64,000 nucleotides of DNA from Chitinophaga sp. H8 (GCF_040567655.1 NZ_JBEXAC010000002.1:1550001-1614000), one strand, 5' to 3'; positions 9,421 through 19,395 are shown, counted from the first letter of the stretch. Made by a program: numbers and translations. Notes: generated from the sequence alone by a model not told the origin.

Positions 9421-9538
9421 ATACCGGATTTAAGGGTGAAACTGATTCTTAATACAAAGAAACGAGGGGGTAGTGACAGCCCTATGTCAGTAGTATGGAA
9501 GCGTAATTTTTTTTGTCAATTTTATGAAATACAGGAGA

Positions 9539-10495
9539 TTACAGATAGTGATCCCTTAGTTCAGCAGCCAGTTGCTGCATATGGGTTTTGAGTTCGGCAG
9601 GATATACTATTTCCACGTTATTGCCCCACATGAGCAGCCATTTGCCAAAACTTTCCACGGAGCCCTGGAGAAAGCTCATCACCACTTTACCATCTATTAC
9701 CTCTTCTGATACATGGCCGAAGTAGAATTTCTGTTCGTTGAAATATTTTACCTTATCGGGATGGAAAGCTAGTTTGATCAATTGTGTTTTTTCATGAGCG
9801 GCTTCTGTTTTCGCGATATAGTCCTGTAGGCTGAGGTGTTTACTTTTATCAAAGGTAGCTGTCTGCAGGGAGGTTTTTTTGATACGGTCTACCCGGAAAT
9901 CGCGGTAATCCTTCCGTAGTTTACACCAGGCAATCAGATGCCAGTTGCCTCCTGAGTGAAAAATTCCTACTGGTTCCACCTCTCTTTTGGTGACTTCTTC
10001 CCGGTGATAGGAGAAATACTCCATTTGCATCAATCGTTGGCCAGCCAGTGCCTGTTGGATATCGCTCAGGAAGCGGTCTGGAAATTCTTCTGCATATGGA
10101 GGGCGATAGCGCCGGATCACGGCAATATTTTCTTCGAGCGATTCCAGGAAGTCTTTCTCCGTACCCCGGAGAACAGACCGTATTTTATGCATGGCATTGC
10201 TGAACAGCTTTTTATTGGACTGGTCACTGAATTGCTCCATCAGCTTTTCACCGGTCAGGAGGGCGGCAGCCTCTTCTTTGCTGAACATAACCGGAGGCAA
10301 GTGATAGCCTTCTACAATGTAGTAACCAGTACCAGCTTCTGCACCTATCGGCACCCCTGCCTCCTGCAAAGCCTTAACATCGCGGTAAACGGTACGCAGG
10401 CTGATATTGAACCTGTCTGCTACTTCAGCGGCCTTTACAATTTTTTTGCTTTGCAAATGGATGAGAATGGCGGTAAGCCTGTCAATGCGATTCAT
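9539..10495 (-). CDS. HTH and WYL domain transcriptional regulator (YafY family)
   Basis: A DeoR-type winged-helix regulator of 318 residues, starting at the ATG at 10495 (MNRIDRLTAILIHLQSKK). The N-terminal HTH (AAEVADRFNISLRTVYRDV) is followed by the usual GVPIGAEAGTGYYI wing. The WYL domain lies around residues 140-230 (HSGGNWHLIAWCKLRKDYRDFRVDRI) with a WCX-type C-terminal extension. In this family WYL domains sense ligands or nucleic acids. It is the first gene of the leftward group with the DJ-1-GyrI, glyoxalase-remnant, GyrI-like and SnoaL-like genes and probably controls them, which is an inference from position. Confidence 0.9.
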   Translation of the reverse strand: MNRIDRLTAILIHLQSKKIVKAAEVADRFNISLRTVYRDVKALQEAGVPIGAEAGTGYYIVEGYHLPPVMFSKEEAAALLTGEKLMEQFSDQSNKKLFSNAMHKIRSVLRGTEKDFLESLEENIAVIRRYRPPYAEEFPDRFLSDIQQALAGQRLMQMEYFSYHREEVTKREVEPVGIFHSGGNWHLIAWCKLRKDYRDFRVDRIKKTSLQTATFDKSKHLSLQDYIAKTEAAHEKTQLIKLAFHPDKVKYFNEQKFYFGHVSEEVIDGKVVMSFLQGSVESFGKWLLMWGNNVEIVYPAELKTHMQQLAAELRDHYL

Positions 10496-10828
10496 ATTAA
10501 TGCCGGTTTCGGGTGATAGGCACTGCAAATATGGGTAAGATTAGTGGCACTCCTACTATTTTTTTCAGGAAAAAACAGGAAACGGTGCTCAAAGTAAAGC
10601 TGGTGATGAGGCAAACAATAGTGATATTTATATTTGCAACCGATTGGTTTATAAAATAATAGAAAAAAATCTTTAACCACATTAAACTTAACGCCTTAAA
10701 AGTTGTCTATGTAAGTAGAAAAAATCTTGAGGATCCTGTAAAGTGTTGATTTTTAATAGTGAAGGAGTACAGTGATTCGGTAAGTTTTTATAAAAATGCT
10801 ACAGTACAGAATATAGGTTAAATGGTAA

Positions 10829-10862
10829 GCCCCTGCAATTTTTTGCGGGGGCCTGTTTTTTT
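10829..10862 (+). terminator. intrinsic terminator
   Basis: A 10-bp stem GCCCCTGCAA / TTGCGGGGGC with a 4-nt loop, followed by CTG and seven T. It is strong and reads rightward. No rightward gene precedes it, which makes a small RNA the likely client. Confidence 0.8.
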
Positions 10863-11367
10863 ATGCAAGTATGTTGTTTCCGGCTATATTCTTTTACCAG
10901 CGGAGTATCAGGTTAACAACCGCTTAACGCTAAAGCCCCCAAAACTGCATTAACTTAATAGCGAATCATAGCAGGGAAGAAATACTTAGTACCATTTTGT
11001 TGCTGAAAAAAGGCTTGGGATAAAAGGAATGCTTTTGTGGCACTGCCTTTTGTGAATTGTTCGAATTGTGGATAATTAAATTCCGTTGCGTTAACGTTTG
11101 ATTAGCAAATTGAAATGTAGAATCACATTATCTTCGGTTTGAAAGGTTAATGAAATGATAATAAACTAAGGAGCCTTCTCCGGATATTAGTGTTACACTG
11201 CCTGAGTAAATAGTTATAGCCTGGATTTTATCAGTACTTACTTATAAATCTGTCTTCATCTTATCCAATCCATTTAGTATTCACTTTTCTATAAAATATT
11301 TTACAGCGTTAAGGATCAAGGGAATCAAAAATCAAAAATTGTTGTGTCTTTAATGGTTAACATGGGT

Positions 11368-11400
11368 AAAAGAGCTTGATTTTTATCTGGCTCTTTTTTT
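11368..11400 (+). terminator. intrinsic terminator
   Basis: AAAAGAGC pairs with GCTCTTTT around a 14-nt loop that may add a GAT/ATC inner stem; a run of seven T follows. It shares its layout and much of its sequence with the hairpin 140 bases downstream. Confidence 0.75.
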
Positions 11401-11512
11401 ATGTGTAAGCTGGAATAAAACAAGCCGTTAACAAGTCATTAACAAATATGGCATCCCGAAATACTATTTTGAGCAACAAATCGATAAACGTAGTGCATTA
11501 ATGGGTAACTTT

Positions 11513-11548
11513 AAAGAGCCTGCTTTTTATCAGGCTCTTTTGTTTTTT
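11513..11548 (+). terminator. intrinsic terminator
   Basis: A perfect 10-bp stem AAAGAGCCTG / CAGGCTCTTT with loop CTTTTTAT, then a T-rich tail. It is preceded by TTAATGGGTAAC. Confidence 0.8.
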
Positions 11549-11922
11549 ATACCCCTGTCAACGCTTTATGAAACCTATTATTTCCAATCAGGGGTGTTTG
11601 TTTTCAAAACAGTAACCCGTAGTCAGTAAGATTATTTTTTAACTCACAGGCGCCTACGAAAATATTTTATTGATAAAATGGACAAATTGTGTTGCGTTAT
11701 TATTTTCAATAAAATGATATTTTTATCTATTTGAAATGGTGGTTGACCACCCAGTTTTATAGAGAGATATTTTTTTACATAACTCCCGCACATATTAGTT
11801 TCCAACGCTTTTTTTTCCTATTTTCGATACACTTTCCATGTGTATGAGACAGGTGATAATGGCCTGATTTATTAACTGTGTTTTTATCAGTATTTATTAT
11901 TACCCCACTGATATTGTCATTC

Positions 11923-13968
11923 ATGAAAATAGCCTGGTTAAATACCATACAGGAAACAGGGATTACCGCAGATACGCAAACTGCTGTGGCGCGGCAGGTT
12001 AGGATTGTTAATATCTTTAGTTTTTTTACTTCCTGTCTGGTAACACTCTATGGTGTTGTATTTTATTTCATTAGTAAAGAGCCCTGGATATTATATCCGG
12101 CATTATTACTGTGTGTGGGTTTTCTCTTTGTCATTTTTGTATTAAACGGGCACCAGAAGTTTAGTAGTGCCAAATTGTTGCTGCAACTTGTATTCTGTAC
12201 AGTGATCCTTTATTATGGCCCTATATTGGGAGAGGCTACAGAAGTGCAGTTATTGGGTTTATTATTGATAGCAGTTCCCTTGTTGATCTGTAACAGCGAG
12301 GAATATTATCTGCGCATAGTTTGTCTTGCCCTGCCGGTTGTCAGTTTATTATTGCTGGAATTGAATAACCGCTATGGGGTAGTTTTACCTTTTCCACTTA
12401 CAGCTGAGGTACAATATATTTTCCGTTGGCTGATCATGGGGGTAGTATTGCTGCTGAATGCATTGATTATTGGTTTTTACCAGTCTAATATAGCTTCTCT
12501 TCTTAATGTGGTGAGTGAACGTAATGATACCCTGGAGCAGCAAAAGGTTGCCATATCGGAACAGAAACAGCAGCTGGACCAAATGAATACTAAACTGGAA
12601 GAGTATAATAAGGAGTTGGAAAGAGAGGTGCTGGAGCGTACGGCAATTATTGTTAAGAAATCAATGGAGCTGGAACTGACGCTTAGCAGTATTAATAATA
12701 AGAATGTACAGTTGCGCTTCAAGGAAGAAGAGCTGCAAAGAAATGTAGCGATATTAAAGGATGCCCAGCTGGCATTGTTGAAAGCAAAAGATGCAGCAGA
12801 AAAAGCGAATAATGCTAAGACCGTTTTTTTACGGGATATCAGCCATGAGATAAGAAATCCGCTGAATGCCTTATTGGGGATTATTCATGTGCTCCGCAAA
12901 GAACAGACCCAGCAGGGCAGTACATTATCCGGCGAGAAGAAGCTGTTGGAAAGTATGCATAGCATAGGCCTCGGCTTGCTGGAAATGGTGAATAACAACC
13001 TGGAGATGTCCCGTATAGAAGCAGGTAAGAATGAAGAGATCATTTTACTGGCTTTTTCCCTGCCTGATTGGCTGAATGAGGTGACGGATATCTATAAGGT
13101 GGTAGGAGAAGTAAAATCAGTAAAGGTGCAGCTGACTATGGAAGAAGGATTACCTGCCCGTATTGTGGGCGATCGTCCGCATATGACGCAGGTATTAAAC
13201 AATCTTATTTCTAATGCGATTAAATTTTCGCCCAGAAATGAGACGGTGCAATTACATTGTTATTGCGAGCAAGATGGAGCTGCAGGAGATGCCCGCTTAT
13301 ATTTGAGCGTCACGGATCAGGGAGAAGGGATTCCGGACAATAAACTGGACCTGATCTTTGAACCATTTGAACAGGCTAATAAGATGGTATTTTATCAGCA
13401 TGGAGGTACCGGATTGGGGTTGTCTATTTCCCGAAGGCTGGTAGTAAGCATGGGGGGCTCCATTACCGTGAAAAACGGAGCGGATAGGGGAACCACTTTC
13501 CTCGTAGCATTGCCATTACAGATCAGTCATGATAAAGTACGGGAAAACGGGAAGAAGGTTACCTCAAACAAAGCATTGGCTGTTCCACCTGATAAAAAGG
13601 TGTTGATCATGGAAGATAATGAAATGAATCTGGTGATGATGAGTCGGTTTATAAGCGGAATGGGGATTGAGGTGTATGAGGCTGATAATGGTCTTGATGG
13701 CCTTGCACTTGCGCATACATTATTACCAGATCTGATCATCATGGACATGCAAATGCCGGGCATGCATGGTAAAGAGGTGATAAAAAGGATCCGGAATACA
13801 CCGGTATTACAGGACATACCTGTAATTGTTGTATCTGCAGATGCATTTACCGACCAGCAGCATGAGGGGTATCATAACGGGGTGGATGAGTATCTCGTAA
13901 AGCCGATTGCTTATTCGCGTTTACAGGAAATTGTTACACAGTATTTACTGCTTGCAGCTCATCACTAA
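11923..13968 (+). CDS. membrane hybrid histidine kinase / response regulator
   Basis: A hybrid two-component sensor of about 681 residues. The first 190 residues form about six membrane helices with short loops and no periplasmic sensor domain. A long coiled coil follows (about residues 195-295, rich in Glu/Lys/Gln). The HisKA box FLRDISHEIRNPLNALLG has its phospho-acceptor at His308. The ATPase has N-box NLISNAIKFSP and G-box GTGLGLSISRR. The C-terminal receiver (KKVLIMEDNEMNLVMM) has its phospho-acceptor at Asp608 in IIMDMQMPG and ends with VDEYLVKPI. I use the ATG at 11923; a GTG at 11878 is possible. No DNA-binding output is present, so a partner should receive the phosphoryl group. Its stop abuts the terminator of SusCD module 1. 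Confidence 0.92.
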   Translation: MKIAWLNTIQETGITADTQTAVARQVRIVNIFSFFTSCLVTLYGVVFYFISKEPWILYPALLLCVGFLFVIFVLNGHQKFSSAKLLLQLVFCTVILYYGPILGEATEVQLLGLLLIAVPLLICNSEEYYLRIVCLALPVVSLLLLELNNRYGVVLPFPLTAEVQYIFRWLIMGVVLLLNALIIGFYQSNIASLLNVVSERNDTLEQQKVAISEQKQQLDQMNTKLEEYNKELEREVLERTAIIVKKSMELELTLSSINNKNVQLRFKEEELQRNVAILKDAQLALLKAKDAAEKANNAKTVFLRDISHEIRNPLNALLGIIHVLRKEQTQQGSTLSGEKKLLESMHSIGLGLLEMVNNNLEMSRIEAGKNEEIILLAFSLPDWLNEVTDIYKVVGEVKSVKVQLTMEEGLPARIVGDRPHMTQVLNNLISNAIKFSPRNETVQLHCYCEQDGAAGDARLYLSVTDQGEGIPDNKLDLIFEPFEQANKMVFYQHGGTGLGLSISRRLVVSMGGSITVKNGADRGTTFLVALPLQISHDKVRENGKKVTSNKALAVPPDKKVLIMEDNEMNLVMMSRFISGMGIEVYEADNGLDGLALAHTLLPDLIIMDMQMPGMHGKEVIKRIRNTPVLQDIPVIVVSADAFTDQQHEGYHNGVDEYLVKPIAYSRLQEIVTQYLLLAAHH

Positions 13969-14016
13969 AAAGGGACTGGCTAAAACCCTCATGGAAAGAG
14001 GGCCTTAGCCAGTCCC
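13967..14016 (-). terminator. terminator of SusCD module 1
   Basis: A perfect 12-bp inverted repeat GGGACTGGCTAA / TTAGCCAGTCCC with an inner CCCTC/GAGGG stem. On the leftward strand it is followed by TTTTT, which overlaps the stop codon of the histidine kinase gene. On the rightward strand no T run follows, so it mainly serves the susD gene ending at 14050. Confidence 0.8.
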
Positions 14017-14049
14017 ATCACATTGGATGAAGGGGCCGGAATGATTATG

Positions 14050-15888
14050 CTAATAAGCCGGATTCTGCAATAATTTATTATTTCTGTTTATTTCATCGCG
14101 CATAATAGGCATGAAATACATTTTATCTAACCATTTACGGGTTTCTGCTGCTAATACTACCGGCAGATAAGTGTAATCATACAGGTTAGTATCATATCTG
14201 TAAATAGAAGCTGTTTTCCCTGCTTTTAGTTTGGCCGTAATCACAATACCATTGAGTGGTCTTCCGATCGTTTCCGGAGCAGTCATCCAACGTCTTACAT
14301 CATAAAACCGGTGATCTTCAAAAGCCATTTCAATATGCCGTTCCTGCTGATACCTTGCCTTTAATGCATTTCCTGACACTGTAATGTCGGGCATGGCTGC
14401 ACGTGCACGAATTTTATTTAACCAGGTACGGGCCTCCGGATCTTCTCCCAGCTCAATACAAGCTTCTATGTAATTAAATACAATTTCAGTATAACGGAAA
14501 AAAGGATAGGGTACCTGCTGATTAAAATATTGTGCATCCACAGCAGGATCGATGAATTTTTTCAGATAATATCCTGTAAAAGTGCCATTCCAGTCTTCAA
14601 TAGGGCTGGAACGTGTATCCAGGCCTTTAACAGGTACTACTTTGTTGCTGGCATCAGTTACTTCATAGGTACCGGTTTGTACCTGATTAGCAGGGTCCTT
14701 TGCCGTAACATCACTGGGCCTTTTACGCCAGTTAGCCCCATCATATAAAATGGTCGCATAAAAACGGGGGTCTCTGTTTTGGTAGGGGGCTGCTTTATGA
14801 GCAGGATTACTCCAGCTGAAAGGGGTGCCATCGTTCATTTCATAATCATCTATCATGCTTTGAATAGGCACATTACCTGCCCAGTTATGATATCCGTTCA
14901 GGCCATTGAACTTTCCTATCTGTCCTCCGTCTTCGCTTTTTTCATTAACAAAATACCGGGAAAAGATAGTTTCTGTATTGTCTTTCAGAAACATATTCTG
15001 GTAGTTCTCCGCAGCTTCGGTCTGAGAGCCGGGAGAGGGACTTTGAATACTGTAACGGCTTAGGTTCATCACAGCTTTAGCTGCATTTTTAGCTTTTAAC
15101 CAGCGTGCTTTCCTGTCGCCGCTTACATAGCCCAGCAACTCGGGATGGCCATAACCTGCAATATCAGTAGATTTGGCTTTAGCAGTAGGTACATCATGAA
15201 GATCGCTGGCAGCATATAGCAGTATTCTTGACTTTAAGGCAAGCGCAGCACCTTCAGTGGTACGTCCCTTTATTTCCTGTTTACCTTTCAGATAGTATGC
15301 TGCACTATCGCAATCCTTTTCGATAAAAGCAACACATTCTTCAAAGGTATTCCTGGCTACGGTATAATCGGATTCACCTAATGCATAGGTTTGGGTGATT
15401 AATGGCACACCTCCGAAAGCACGTACCAGCTGATGATAGAAGTAGCCCCGTAGAAAGAATGCTTCTCCTTTCAGGCGATCCTTAAGTGCTGCATTATCGA
15501 ATGGTGTTTGATCAATGTTTAAAAAGAAAACATTACAGGCCCTGATCCTTTTGTACATCTGGTCCCATTTGAACTGACTGCGTTCTGTTACGAATGCACC
15601 ATCTGTAGCGCTGATACTTGACTCCACCATTTTATTCATATTATAACCATGAATAAACATAGATTCATCTGTAGCAGAGGAGAGCATTACTTCTGTGAAT
15701 CCACCATTTCCCAACCCATTATATATTTCATTTAAAAAAGCCTCTGCAAGATTGGCATCTTTCCATACATCGATACCCGGCACCTCACTGAGTGGCTTTG
15801 TATTCAGGAAGTCGGTATTGCATGCAGTAAAAGTTACGCCACAAAGCAATGATATTCCTATTGATATATTTTTGAGTGTATACTTCAT
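14050..15888 (-). CDS. SusD/RagB family nutrient-binding outer-membrane lipoprotein (module 1)
   Basis: Surface lipoprotein of 612 residues that caps the SusC channel and captures substrate. The signal peptide ends in a lipobox with Cys23 (LLCGVTFTACNTDFLNTKPL). The SusD-like N-terminal region (VWKDANLAEAFLNEIYNGLG) is followed by TPR-like helices (LKGEAFFLRGYFYHQLVRAFGGVPL) and the C-terminal RagB region (YPFFRYTEIVFNYIEACIELG, ARTWLNKIRARAAMP, ERHIEMAFEDHRFYDVRRW). This is the classic RagB/SusD type, unlike the SusD proteins of modules 2 and 3. It begins 11 bases after the susC stop, so the two are translated from one transcript. The substrate is unknown; no degradative enzyme is adjacent. 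Confidence 0.95.
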   Translation of the reverse strand: MKYTLKNISIGISLLCGVTFTACNTDFLNTKPLSEVPGIDVWKDANLAEAFLNEIYNGLGNGGFTEVMLSSATDESMFIHGYNMNKMVESSISATDGAFVTERSQFKWDQMYKRIRACNVFFLNIDQTPFDNAALKDRLKGEAFFLRGYFYHQLVRAFGGVPLITQTYALGESDYTVARNTFEECVAFIEKDCDSAAYYLKGKQEIKGRTTEGAALALKSRILLYAASDLHDVPTAKAKSTDIAGYGHPELLGYVSGDRKARWLKAKNAAKAVMNLSRYSIQSPSPGSQTEAAENYQNMFLKDNTETIFSRYFVNEKSEDGGQIGKFNGLNGYHNWAGNVPIQSMIDDYEMNDGTPFSWSNPAHKAAPYQNRDPRFYATILYDGANWRKRPSDVTAKDPANQVQTGTYEVTDASNKVVPVKGLDTRSSPIEDWNGTFTGYYLKKFIDPAVDAQYFNQQVPYPFFRYTEIVFNYIEACIELGEDPEARTWLNKIRARAAMPDITVSGNALKARYQQERHIEMAFEDHRFYDVRRWMTAPETIGRPLNGIVITAKLKAGKTASIYRYDTNLYDYTYLPVVLAAETRKWLDKMYFMPIMRDEINRNNKLLQNPAY

Positions 15889-15899
15889 AACTGTAAACT

Positions 15900-18800
15900 T
15901 TAAAAATTTAAGGTAGCACCGGCATTGATCACTCTGGACTGCGGGTAGTATTGGCCGTTTCCGTTAATAGATTCAGGGTCCAGAATTTTCAGGTTGTCTA
16001 TGGTAAAAAGGTTAAGACAGTTGACATAAACTCTTAAGCCGGCAATACCTATTTTCTTTTTTACCACATCTGACAGATTGTAACCCAACTCCAGATTTTT
16101 CAACCTTACATAGTTGGTATTCCTGAGCCAGTAAGTATTGCCGGTAGACCAATACATATCGTTTCTGTCGCTCACACGGGGATGAACACTGCTGGGGTTA
16201 TCAGGGCTCCAGCGGTGATCGTAATAATCTTTGGTGAAATTGCCTATCTCGCCTGATTCGGTATTTACTGGCAGTGCTCCGCCAGTTGCGCCTTGTACCA
16301 GTATAGAGAGGTCGAAGTCCTTATACTGTAAGTTCAGGTTTACACCGCCTGTAAAAGTGGGTTCTATACTTTTATCATTTCTGACTTTATCATCTCCATC
16401 TATTTTTCCATCTCCATTGATGTCTTTGTATTTCATATCGCCAGGACGAAGGTTGTTGGTGAGTGCACTATAATTGAGCGTATTCTTATTAACATCCTCC
16501 CAATCTTTAAATACCCCATCATATTGATAGTAGTTATCTGTTTTCATAGGATGTCCGGTAGATTTCTGCCATTCGGGCGCACCGGGAGCCTCATCCCAGA
16601 ATTTGATCTTATTCTTTGCAACGCCGCCGTTTACGCTGATATCATATCTGAAATCATTGGATTGTCCGGTATATCCTACTTTGAATTCCCATCCTCTGTT
16701 TTCTACCTTGCCAATATTTTCGGCAGGGAGAGTCATGCCGGTCGTTTGCGGAACAGATGCATTTCTTCTCCATAAAATATGGGAGCGTTGATTGAGGAAG
16801 GCGTCCAGTTCAAAATATATTTTACCATTGAGTAATTGTCCGTCAAGACCAATATTGTAATTATTGGCTACTTCCCATGTAACAAGTGGATTGGGTACGC
16901 GAGGTTCGAATAATGATTTTACTACCTGATTGTCAAAAATGTAGCTGCCTAATTGATAGGTGGCATAGTATTGATATTCCTGAAGGGTTAGTTCTCCGTC
17001 ATTATTGTCATCGTAATAGATCTGATCATTACCTAATTGTCCCCAGGAACCCCTTAGTTTAAGATAATTTACAATCGGTACATTTTCTTTCCAGAAATTT
17101 TCTTCGGATATTCTCCATCCGGCCATGATACCTGGGAAAAATCCAAATCGGGTATTAGCGGGAAACATATAAGAACCATCCACACGCCATACAAATTCGG
17201 CCAGGTATTTTTCTTTATAGTTGTAGGCCGCACGTCCGAAGTAGTTAAGACGTGCACGGTTCCAGGCGCTTCCGCCATTATCTTTTTCTCTATCGCCACC
17301 TGCAAACATCTGATCGATGGAAGAAGAGAAGAAGTATTTCCGGGAGGCATTGAATTTGTCGTTGCCTACGGTTTCCCTTTCGGCACCAAATACGAGATTT
17401 ACGGTATGACTGCCAAAGGTGCGATCGTAGGTAAGGAGGCCACGCAATAATTTGTTTGCCTGGTCTTCATCTTCCTGTTTTAAAGTTGGCTGGGCAGGCC
17501 CTCTTGGACTTTTAATCAGCTTATGTGTTTTCCCATCCGCTTCAAAAGGGTCTTCTTTATTCCAGGTGTACAGGAACCAGGGTGTTTGCCAGTCTTTGGT
17601 ACGTTTGATGTATTTGTCAAACGCCATGCTTCCGCTAAGTTTCAGGCCTTCTACCCATGGAATGGTGATATCCAGCCGTGCTGTTGTTTGCAGATAATAT
17701 CTTCTGTCCTTGCTGTATCCTGTTTGGTCAGTAGTAATCACTACAGGGTTATCACCATATTCGATATCGGGCCCGGCTTGTCCGGAAGGCCAGAAAGCTG
17801 GTTCTGTAGGCTTACCACGCATGAGCATTCTAAAGATACTACTGGCACTTCTGGTGGGGTAATTACGGTTCTCCTGCCTGCCATTCATATCTACACTTAC
17901 ATTTACGTATTTATTGACTTTGCCATCCAGGTTAATACGGAGGCTGTATTGATCATAGCCTGTAGCAGAAGATTTATAATAACCATCCTGCGACTGGTAG
18001 CCAAATGAGGTAAGGTAACGGAGTGATTCAGAACCACCGGAGAGTTGTACATTATGAGAAGATTGGGGCGACCACTTTTTAAATGCCGCATCGTACCAAT
18101 CGGTATTGGGGTGGCCCCATGGATCAGACCCATCCTGGTATTGCTGTATATCTTCTTTACTGAAGGGAGGTGTCCACTTGTTGCCGGTAACAGGAGAGGT
18201 ATAGCTGCCGGATTGTTTATAGGCATTCCATGCATCTCCCCATTCTTTACCGCCTACATTTTTATACATGCTGAGTTCATTCCTGATTTCGGCATATTGT
18301 TGCGCATTGGCCATTTCCGGAATGTGTGTAGCTTGTGCCCATCCCTGATTAAAAGAATAGGATAGTTGTGCTTTCCCGCTTTTACCACGTTTGGTTGTAA
18401 CCAGGATAACCCCATTTGCAGCACGGGCACCATAAATAGCAGCAGAAGCATCCTTCAAAACAGACATACTTTCAATATCAGCAGGATTTAATCTTTCGAG
18501 CCCTCCGGTACGGGCAGCTACCCCATCAATCACCACCAGCGGATCATTGTTGCCCAGGGTATTGGAGCCACGTATGCGGAGTGTAGAGCCGTCTGCTCCG
18601 GGCTCACCGGTCTTTTGCATAGCAGTAACTCCTTGCATACGGCCTGCTATTGAATTAGAAACATTGACAGCAGGTGATTTCATCAGATCGGCTCCTTTTA
18701 TGGTGGCAACAGATCCTGTTACCGCTTCTCTGCGCTGTTCTCCATATCCAACTACCACTACTTCGCTTAACCCTTTTGTATCTGGCTGAAGAACGATGTT

Positions 18801-19382
18801 TAAAGGCGATTTATCCTTAATGACGATGCTTTGAGCTGCATATCCAATTGCTGTAATAATGATGGTGGCTCCTTCCGGAACAGACAGTGTAAAATCTCCA
18901 TTTACATCTGTAGTAGTTCCTTTAGAAGTACCATCAATTTTTATGGTAGCTCCGATAATGGCCTGTGCAGTATTATCTGTTACTTTACCTTTGATGGTAA
19001 TTTCCTGCACCTTATTTCCTTTGGGTACGATGGCAATCAGATCATCTGTCATCAATTTAAAGCCGAAGCCAGTATTGCTTAATGCCATGGTAAGTACTTC
19101 AGAAACAGGTTTGTCTGCTACATTAATACTGATAGGTTTTTCCAATGAAGAAGCATCATCCTGATAGATAAACCGGTAGCTGGTTTTTTGTTCTATTTTT
19201 TTAAAGAGCGCTTTAATGCTTTTGTTTTCTTGTTTTACGGTGATCCTGCTGTCCTGTGAATAACCATTGGCAGAAACCTGCAGGAAGGCATACAGCATCA
19301 GGAAGGTCGTTAATTTCATACGCAGTAGTATTGATTGCCAGGCATGGGATTGCCTGACCTTCAACAAGTCAAAATTTTTCAT
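15900..19382 (-). CDS. SusC/RagA TonB-linked outer-membrane receptor with STN domain (module 1)
   Basis: A 1,160-residue TonB-dependent transporter that forms the outer-membrane channel under the SusD lid. A hydrophobic signal region ends near residue 44, and the STN domain (about 45-115, ITVKQENKSIKALFKKIEQK) touches the FecR anti-sigma in the periplasm. A carboxypeptidase-regulatory-like domain (about 128-205, GKVTDNTAQAIIGATIKIDG) leads to the SusC plug (SEVVVVGYGEQRREAVTGS; VSNSIAGRMQGVTAMQ; PADIESMSVLKDASAAIYGARAAN as separate landmarks) and a C-terminal barrel ending in Phe. The STN domain and the sigma/FecR genes upstream mark it as a signalling transporter. A conserved element overlapping its start codon may drive an antisense RNA. 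Confidence 0.95.
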   Translation of the reverse strand: MKNFDLLKVRQSHAWQSILLRMKLTTFLMLYAFLQVSANGYSQDSRITVKQENKSIKALFKKIEQKTSYRFIYQDDASSLEKPISINVADKPVSEVLTMALSNTGFGFKLMTDDLIAIVPKGNKVQEITIKGKVTDNTAQAIIGATIKIDGTSKGTTTDVNGDFTLSVPEGATIIITAIGYAAQSIVIKDKSPLNIVLQPDTKGLSEVVVVGYGEQRREAVTGSVATIKGADLMKSPAVNVSNSIAGRMQGVTAMQKTGEPGADGSTLRIRGSNTLGNNDPLVVIDGVAARTGGLERLNPADIESMSVLKDASAAIYGARAANGVILVTTKRGKSGKAQLSYSFNQGWAQATHIPEMANAQQYAEIRNELSMYKNVGGKEWGDAWNAYKQSGSYTSPVTGNKWTPPFSKEDIQQYQDGSDPWGHPNTDWYDAAFKKWSPQSSHNVQLSGGSESLRYLTSFGYQSQDGYYKSSATGYDQYSLRINLDGKVNKYVNVSVDMNGRQENRNYPTRSASSIFRMLMRGKPTEPAFWPSGQAGPDIEYGDNPVVITTDQTGYSKDRRYYLQTTARLDITIPWVEGLKLSGSMAFDKYIKRTKDWQTPWFLYTWNKEDPFEADGKTHKLIKSPRGPAQPTLKQEDEDQANKLLRGLLTYDRTFGSHTVNLVFGAERETVGNDKFNASRKYFFSSSIDQMFAGGDREKDNGGSAWNRARLNYFGRAAYNYKEKYLAEFVWRVDGSYMFPANTRFGFFPGIMAGWRISEENFWKENVPIVNYLKLRGSWGQLGNDQIYYDDNNDGELTLQEYQYYATYQLGSYIFDNQVVKSLFEPRVPNPLVTWEVANNYNIGLDGQLLNGKIYFELDAFLNQRSHILWRRNASVPQTTGMTLPAENIGKVENRGWEFKVGYTGQSNDFRYDISVNGGVAKNKIKFWDEAPGAPEWQKSTGHPMKTDNYYQYDGVFKDWEDVNKNTLNYSALTNNLRPGDMKYKDINGDGKIDGDDKVRNDKSIEPTFTGGVNLNLQYKDFDLSILVQGATGGALPVNTESGEIGNFTKDYYDHRWSPDNPSSVHPRVSDRNDMYWSTGNTYWLRNTNYVRLKNLELGYNLSDVVKKKIGIAGLRVYVNCLNLFTIDNLKILDPESINGNGQYYPQSRVINAGATLNF

Positions 19383-19389
19383 ACATTTG
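19382..19389 (+). promoter_or_regulatory. rightward -7 box over the susC (module 1) start codon
   Basis: TACATTTG matches the -7 consensus TAnnTTTG on the strand opposite susC. The -33 position is poor (CCTTC instead of TTTG), so the promoter is weaker than its counterpart in module 2. The sequence around it is conserved between the two modules. Predicted start is near 19396. Confidence 0.4.
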
Positions 19390-19395
19390 GTTTGG

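Larger units (their letters stand above)
10496..11922. other. gene-free stretch with three terminator-ended units
   Basis: No convincing protein-coding frame was found in these 1.4 kb. The stretch is AT-rich and holds three rightward intrinsic-terminator hairpins (10829-10862, 11368-11400, 11513-11548), each directly preceded by a TAATGG(G)TAA-like string. They may end short non-coding RNAs. I could not place matching promoters with confidence. Confidence 0.5.

Noticed and set aside
10492..10682. Two overlapping leftward frames of about 61 residues upstream of the WYL regulator
   Set aside because: They are AT-driven frames rich in Phe/Tyr/Ile with no family features, overlapping the control region of the regulator.
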